Shown here: positions 59,335-64,000 of the stretch, one piece after another | How positions within the stretch are numbered: position 1 is the first letter of the stretch | Layout: every line of letters starts with the position of its first letter | Source of the DNA: Paenibacillus vietnamensis | Lineage (GTDB): Bacteria; Bacillota; Bacilli; Paenibacillales; Paenibacillaceae | Direction: 5' to 3' | DNA length: 64,000 bases | Assembly: GCF_020169515.1 (NCBI RefSeq) | Contig: NZ_JAHMHW010000026.1 | Span: 1 to 64,000 of the forward strand | Notes under the pieces: generated by a model | Seen by the model: the letters and a program-made list of their open reading frames with translations, nothing else | What the model was told of the DNA's origin: nothing | Databases searched by the model: none | Translations under genes and position numbers: made by a program

Positions 59335-62300
59335 ATGCTAACATCCAAACATTCGTTAACGCGAAAAGCAACCGTATTGTCTATGTCATGTTTATTAGTG
59401 CTGGGGCCTTCGTTCACGGCTATAGGCCAGCAGCATGCACAGGCGGCGAAAGCAAGCATGCAGCAGCCCGTGCCCGCAAAGCCGATCGAGAAGCTGACCA
59501 TCGGCAAAGCGAGGTATGAGCCGGGGGAAACGGCGGAGCTTACGCTGTCCTTCAACGAGTCCGCGGATTGGAGCGGCAAGCTCGTCCTCGAGTTTTATCT
59601 TGTGAACCGGCTTGCCGGGAAGGTGACCCGCGACATTACGGTGCTGCAGGGCGCGGGCTCCGACCTGACGGTGTCGTGGCGGCCGCCGGAAGGCGATTTC
59701 CGCGGTTATCTCGTGAAGGCGTACATCGCAGGAAAGCCGGACGATTTCAAGACGGCCGCCGTCGACGTATCGAGCGATTGGACGCATTTTCCGCGCTACG
59801 GCTACACGTCGGACTTCCCGAGCGAAACCGCGGCCGAAAGCGACGCGAAGATGAAGCAGCTGTCACAGGATTATTATTTGAACGGATACCAGTTCTACGA
59901 CTGGATGTGGCGCCACGATGTGTCCGTGTTCTCACAGACGGACGCTGAAGGAAAGCCGCTGAAGGACGCGAACGGCAATTTTATCGCGGCGCCTTACGAT
60001 ACGGATACCTCCTACGCCGACCTGCTCGGCAGGCATCTGTATCCGATTGCCGTCAAGCAGCAGGTGGAAGCGGCGCAAAAATACGGCTCGGCCGCAATGG
60101 CGTACCAGATGAATTACGCCGCCCGCGAAAATTACGAGGATTTCGGCGTGAAACGGGAGTGGGGGCTTTACAACAAAAACGCGCAGTTCCCGAATCCGGA
60201 CCCGCTGAAGTACCAGAACGGCTTTTTCTTCGATTGGGTGCCGTCCGCTTTGTACCTGCAGGACCCGGGCAATCCGGAATGGCAGGCGTACATAACGGAG
60301 GAATACAACCGCTCGGTGAACGAGTTCGGTTTTGACGGTATCCATCTGGACCAGTGGGGCGCGTCGGACGGGGATTTTCTGTACGGCTATGACGGCACCG
60401 AGCGTTATTACTCCAGAAGCTACGACGAGCTGATCGGAGCGGTCAAGGACTCCCTGACCGAGAACAACGAGGCGAAAAACGACGTGACGTTTAATATGGT
60501 CGGCGGCAACGGAGGGTACTCCGAGGTGCCGGATCCGGAGACTAAAACGGATTTCGACTACAGCGAGCTGTGGACGGACAAGGACAACTACCGCGACGTT
60601 AAAAAGGTGATCGAGGACACGAAAGCCGCCAATGGCGGAAAAGCGATGGTCATCGCCGGTTATATGAATTATAAGCAGGCGGTGGGCGACACGACTCCGG
60701 CCTCCGACATAACGGACGTCGCGAAGACGGTCGAGTTTCTGTCGCGCATCGGCAAAGCGGCCGGCTGGGTGGGCGATTTCGGCAAGAAGGACGAGGACCG
60801 GATCATTTGGACGGTTCAGGCTCCCGAGACAGGCACCTACGATTTGAAGCTGCTCTACGGTCATGACAACGGCGGGGGAAATCCGGCCGGACGTTTGACC
60901 GTGAACGGAACGCTGGCGGCAGCCGAGCTGCCTTTTGACGAGAAGACGGGCTGGGGCAACCCGGTTGCCGAGAAGACGGTCCAAACGGTGCTGCAGGCGG
61001 GGGGAAATACGATCGAGCTCCAGCTGAATACGAACGACCTGTGGCTTAACGTCGACAGTCTGACCGTCAGCGGCGGGGGATACGAGAAGGAATACGAGGC
61101 GGAATATGCCGAGCTGATCAGCTGCAAGGTGGACAAATACGGCCACGTGTATTTCTTCGAGACGGAAGGGGACTATGTCACGTTCCGGGTGAAGGCCGAG
61201 GATGCCGGAACCTATCCGCTGCAATTCGGGTACACGGCGGGAACGGCGGCGGTGACCCGGGATTTGATCGTGAACGGCGAGACGGTGCAGGAGGACCTTA
61301 CTTTTGCCAAGACGTCCGGCTGGGATTCGTTCAAGAACAGCTCTGCGATCAATGTGCCGCTGCAGGCCGGAGATAATACGGTTACGCTGAAGCTGAACGG
61401 TGAGACGGATGCCGGAATGAAGCTCGATTATTTGCAGGCGGGCAGCACGCGTTCCGAAGCGGAAAAAGCCGAATACGGCTGGAAGCCTTCCAAAATGGCG
61501 CAAATCGTAGTCCGCGGCGGAAAGGCAGAAACGGTGGCCGGGAACGATGCGGCCGGCTATTTGGACGCCTTTAAGCAGAAGGGCGATTACTTCAGCCTGG
61601 AGCTCGGAGCCGTCTCTGAAAGCGCGGTTTACGATATGCAGGTGTATTACCGCAATGAGGGCGATACCGCGGCAGCAAGAAGCATCTACGTCAACGGGAA
61701 AAAAGCCGGCGCGTTCACCTTCCCGGTTACCGGAGGGGACTGGTCATCGATTGCCGTTCCGGTCTACTTGTCTGGAGGAAGTTCCGTTAATACGGTGCTC
61801 TTCAAAATGGAGGGGGAGACGGAAGCCGAGGGCATTGCGATCGACCGGATCGAGCTTGACGGCGTCCGGTATGAGGCGGAAGCGGCCGAGCTGGGCTGGG
61901 AGCCGGTCGTCGCGAAGACGGGCAGCGTCGCCTATTCTCTTGGCAAAACGGACGATCACGGGAAAGCCGGCCAAACCGTCATTTTCAATGTCGTGCTGGA
62001 TGAAGCTGTAGAAGAGCTTGCGTTCAAGTATAGATCCGGTAACAATCCGGCGTTTGATATCCTTGTGGATGACGAGCTTGCCGCCGAAGGTGTCGTCTTC
62101 GGAGCGACGCCGGGCGGCTGGGACGGAGGCATGGCGGACAAAGTTATTGAGGCGCAGGTACCGGCCGGCGCGCATACGGTCAAGCTGGTCATGGCAACGG
62201 ACGGCCAATATATCAATTTGGACAGCCTGGTGATCGGAGGCGCCGAATACGAAGTGGAGGCGGCAGCCTTTGCTCCTGAAAATCATGGCATCAAAACAAC

Positions 62301-63705
62301 CGTAGGCTCCGTATCGGGCTTTGAAGAAGAAAATGATTTCCTCACCTTCGATATGGCGTTAACGGATGCCGGCTCGGGATCGCTGGATCTGGCGCTCCGC
62401 TACAAAAATAACGGACAATCGAAGCAGCTGGCCGTACGCTCCTTGTACATTAATGATGTTAAACAGCCGGATCTGGAGCTCGCCTATACCGGAGCGGATT
62501 GGACGACGCTTGAATGGACCGGTACCGGCTTCAAGGAAGGCATGAACAAAATCCGTCTCGTCCTCGAAGGCCATGACGATGAAGGAATCGAGCTGGATTA
62601 CCTGCTTGCAGGCGACAGGAGGCTGGATGCGGAGAAGGCGGATTCGACGCCGGCCATGGTTATTTATAAGGATTTGCTGCTGAATTTCGGTCATGCGGGC
62701 GATGAAGCGGCATTCCCGGTCGAGGTGGAGCAGGCGGGCGAAACCTCGTTGATTTTCGCCTACTCGAACGAAGGGTCAACCTCGACCAAGACGCTTTATA
62801 TCGACGGAGAACCTGTACTTGACGACAAAGGCAAGCCGGTCAAAATCCATTTTACGCCTACGGCGAACCGGGATTCTTTTAATGAGGATGTTTACTACAT
62901 TGTTCCTTATTTGAGTGCAGGCGCTCATACGGTGACGCTGAAGCACGAAGCGGACGACAAAGGCACGATCATCATGCGCAGCCTGACGCTCGGATTTTTT
63001 AATGAACCGTCGATCCGGCTGATGGATGCGGCGCTTGCCGCGATGGGGGCCACGCATATCGAGCTGGGCACGGCCGAGTCGCTGGAGGAAGGGCCGAACA
63101 TGCTGGCGCATGAATATTACCCGAACCGCAGCAAGAAGATGAAGGCTTCGCTTAAGGAGTCGATGAAGGAGTATTATAAATTTTTTGCGGCTTACGAGAA
63201 TTTGCTGTTCGACAGCAAGGAGGATCCGGGCAAAAAGGTATCGGTTGCGGCCGCGGACGGTTCGGAGATCGCCGTGAGCAAGGACGGCTCGGCCAATACG
63301 CTCATGGCGATTGCGCGGGTTAACGGCAAAAACAAAGGCTTCGAGCGCTATGATGTCGTGCAATTGGTTAACCTGCTTAACAACGACGAGAACTGGCGCA
63401 ATGAGGCTGCCGAGCCGGAGGCGCTGACGGATCTCAAGGTGACCTACGGGCTAGGCGTGACGCGGAAAGATGCGCCGCAGCTGAAGGTTTATACCGCTTC
63501 GCCGGACCGCGACGGCGGGATGTTCAAGGAGCTCAGCTACGAGTGGAACGGTACGGAGCTTGTGATCACTCTGCCGTCTATGACATATTGGGACATGATT
63601 ATTATTGACCGGGGAAAGCCGAAGGAGAACGGTAATGGCGGTTCTTCGAACGCTGGCGTCATCCTGCCGCCGGCTGCTGCTGCCGGTTTGCGCCGAAACG
63701 ACTGA
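59335..63705 (+). CDS. Large secreted GH66 enzyme with six inserted CBM35-like modules
   Basis: 1456 residues from ATG 59335 behind AAGGGGATT. Sec signal peptide (about 1-38), Ig-like domain (about 50-140), then the GH66 barrel (DVSSDWTHFPRYGYTSDF; nucleophile in FDGIHLDQWG; Glu in DYSELWTDKD). After AGYMNYKQAVGDTT (about residue 450) the catalytic fold breaks off and resumes at FFNEPSIRLMDAALAAMGA (about 1220), which aligns with FNTPGVLLTDAVIFASGG in the lipoprotein. Some 770 residues between them form six repeats of CBM35 type. Cyclodextran-forming GH66 enzymes carry one CBM35 at this place. It is probably a dextran-degrading or cyclodextran-forming exoenzyme. The C-terminus has no wall anchor. 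Confidence 0.9.
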   Translation: MLTSKHSLTRKATVLSMSCLLVLGPSFTAIGQQHAQAAKASMQQPVPAKPIEKLTIGKARYEPGETAELTLSFNESADWSGKLVLEFYLVNRLAGKVTRDITVLQGAGSDLTVSWRPPEGDFRGYLVKAYIAGKPDDFKTAAVDVSSDWTHFPRYGYTSDFPSETAAESDAKMKQLSQDYYLNGYQFYDWMWRHDVSVFSQTDAEGKPLKDANGNFIAAPYDTDTSYADLLGRHLYPIAVKQQVEAAQKYGSAAMAYQMNYAARENYEDFGVKREWGLYNKNAQFPNPDPLKYQNGFFFDWVPSALYLQDPGNPEWQAYITEEYNRSVNEFGFDGIHLDQWGASDGDFLYGYDGTERYYSRSYDELIGAVKDSLTENNEAKNDVTFNMVGGNGGYSEVPDPETKTDFDYSELWTDKDNYRDVKKVIEDTKAANGGKAMVIAGYMNYKQAVGDTTPASDITDVAKTVEFLSRIGKAAGWVGDFGKKDEDRIIWTVQAPETGTYDLKLLYGHDNGGGNPAGRLTVNGTLAAAELPFDEKTGWGNPVAEKTVQTVLQAGGNTIELQLNTNDLWLNVDSLTVSGGGYEKEYEAEYAELISCKVDKYGHVYFFETEGDYVTFRVKAEDAGTYPLQFGYTAGTAAVTRDLIVNGETVQEDLTFAKTSGWDSFKNSSAINVPLQAGDNTVTLKLNGETDAGMKLDYLQAGSTRSEAEKAEYGWKPSKMAQIVVRGGKAETVAGNDAAGYLDAFKQKGDYFSLELGAVSESAVYDMQVYYRNEGDTAAARSIYVNGKKAGAFTFPVTGGDWSSIAVPVYLSGGSSVNTVLFKMEGETEAEGIAIDRIELDGVRYEAEAAELGWEPVVAKTGSVAYSLGKTDDHGKAGQTVIFNVVLDEAVEELAFKYRSGNNPAFDILVDDELAAEGVVFGATPGGWDGGMADKVIEAQVPAGAHTVKLVMATDGQYINLDSLVIGGAEYEVEAAAFAPENHGIKTTVGSVSGFEEENDFLTFDMALTDAGSGSLDLALRYKNNGQSKQLAVRSLYINDVKQPDLELAYTGADWTTLEWTGTGFKEGMNKIRLVLEGHDDEGIELDYLLAGDRRLDAEKADSTPAMVIYKDLLLNFGHAGDEAAFPVEVEQAGETSLIFAYSNEGSTSTKTLYIDGEPVLDDKGKPVKIHFTPTANRDSFNEDVYYIVPYLSAGAHTVTLKHEADDKGTIIMRSLTLGFFNEPSIRLMDAALAAMGATHIELGTAESLEEGPNMLAHEYYPNRSKKMKASLKESMKEYYKFFAAYENLLFDSKEDPGKKVSVAAADGSEIAVSKDGSANTLMAIARVNGKNKGFERYDVVQLVNLLNNDENWRNEAAEPEALTDLKVTYGLGVTRKDAPQLKVYTASPDRDGGMFKELSYEWNGTELVITLPSMTYWDMIIIDRGKPKENGNGGSSNAGVILPPAAAAGLRRND
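60700..62994 (+). repeat. Six tandem CBM35-like modules inside the GH66 gene
   Basis: Approximate module starts: 60706, 61093, 61453, 61870, 62248 and 62623. Modules 2-6 open with a (Y/S/L)xAExA-like strand (YEAEYAEL, SEAEKAEYGW, YEAEAAELGW, YEVEAAAFAP, LDAEKADSTP). Modules 1-5 close with a (V/L/I)(D)xLxxxG strand (NVDSLTVSGG, KLDYLQAG, AIDRIELDG, NLDSLVIGG, ELDYLLAG). Each is about 120-140 residues, a jelly-roll size. They are diverged, so the duplication is old. Confidence 0.75.
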
Positions 63706-63827
63706 CGTGCCCGCGCGGAAACCGCACAGCTACTGTTCTGTTTGCTGGGAACGGAATCATAGTTTTAGATGGGGGAGCGCAGCCGTGACGGCTGCGCTGC
63801 TTCCGCTAACGCCGAGTAATGAGTCCA

Positions 63828-63955
63828 ACTGCACTTTATGCAGCAGAAAGCGAGAAGCCGCTGACCTCTACCGATTCCACTGCACTTTATACAGCAGAAT
63901 GCGAGAAACCGCTGACCTCTACCGTTTCCACTGCACTTTATACAGTAGAATGAGG
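63828..63955. repeat. 51-bp tandem repeat with TGCA/CAGAA words
   Basis: ACTGCACTTTAT-x-CAGCAGAA starts at 63828, 63879 and 63930, an exact 51-base period; the first two units are nearly identical over their length and the third is cut short. The words match the copies at 106-131 and near 13.4 kb, here in tandem. The 290 bases from the GH66 stop to the window end contain no supported gene. Confidence 0.7.
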
Positions 63956-64000
63956 GGAGTCGCACGGTTTTGGGCGGTTTTGGACTAACTCTAATGTAAA

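Noticed and set aside
59932..61503. Long antisense frame opposite the large GH66 gene
   Set aside because: Same reasoning; no ribosome site and no recognisable domain.
1..64000. Prophage, insertion sequence, tRNA or rRNA genes
   Set aside because: No transposase, integrase or phage protein motifs, no cloverleaf-like sequence noticed, and no rRNA sequence recognised anywhere in the window.

Overview
The window looks like chromosome of an endospore-forming, moderately GC-rich Gram-positive of the Paenibacillaceae (Paenibacillus/Cohnella type). Reasons: strong AGGAGG-type ribosome sites, a GerA-type germination operon, a BceAB-type peptide-resistance transporter with its two-component system, a copper-amine-oxidase-type stalk protein, GH66 enzymes of the dextranase/cyclodextran family, and cre-like operators. 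No rRNA, tRNA, CRISPR array, prophage or insertion sequence was seen.

Layout. 0.2-3.1 kb: a Tat-exported amidohydrolase gene overlapping tatC, a short GlnR/TnrA-like MerR regulator, and a divergent tatA; a perfect TGTNA-N7-TNACA box lies between them. 3.3-7.2 kb: an Rrf2 regulator, a BceAB-like ABC transporter behind a BceR-type operator, and a DoxX protein. 7.5-9.8 kb: a fusion of a TIM-barrel sugar isomerase-like domain with a GMC oxidoreductase. 9.8-10.4 kb: three unrelated repeat arrays. 10.4-12.1 kb: the BceRS-like pair. 12.3-16.0 kb: a fumarylacetoacetate-hydrolase family enzyme, a secreted stalk protein and a tiny basic protein. 16.4-24.6 kb: a single 2750-residue cyclic beta-1,2-glucan synthase-like protein.

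24.8-28.1 kb: a sulfide/persulfide module (TusA-rhodanese-rhodanese-persulfide dioxygenase fusion, free TusA, DsrE-like protein, CstR-like repressor, DUF202 protein), with CstR-type operators at both promoters. 28.3-30.8 kb: TIM-barrel isomerase, ThuA-like and Gfo/Idh/MocA genes. 30.9-35.0 kb: a secreted repeat protein, a cre-controlled acetyl esterase, a TetR regulator with matched operators before itself and a membrane protein, and a small helical protein. 35.2-40.5 kb: a LysR regulator divergent from zwf-tkt-tal (pentose phosphate pathway). 40.6-43.2 kb: a NUDIX protein, an ArsB/NhaD-family permease and a small membrane protein. 43.2-48.3 kb: a GerA-type operon with two B subunits.

48.4-51.3 kb: AraC regulator divergent from a Gfo/Idh/MocA-ThuA pair. 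52.0-63.7 kb: an alpha-1,6-glucan (dextran/isomaltooligosaccharide) locus: GH13 oligo-1,6-glucosidase, sugar ABC transporter (binding lipoprotein and two permeases, no ATPase), a GH66 lipoprotein, and a 1456-residue secreted GH66 enzyme whose catalytic domain is interrupted by six tandem CBM35-like modules.

The most interesting items are the private Tat module with its exported amidohydrolase, the TIM-barrel/GMC fusion (possibly a one-chain 3-keto-glycoside oxidase-lyase, in a window with two further keto-sugar-type gene sets), the six-module insertion in GH66, the rearranged sulfide fusion, and several families of short intergenic repeats. Two likely one-base indels in homopolymer runs (near 7495 and 42863) affect gene starts. 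All functions are inferred by reading the sequence; no database search was made.
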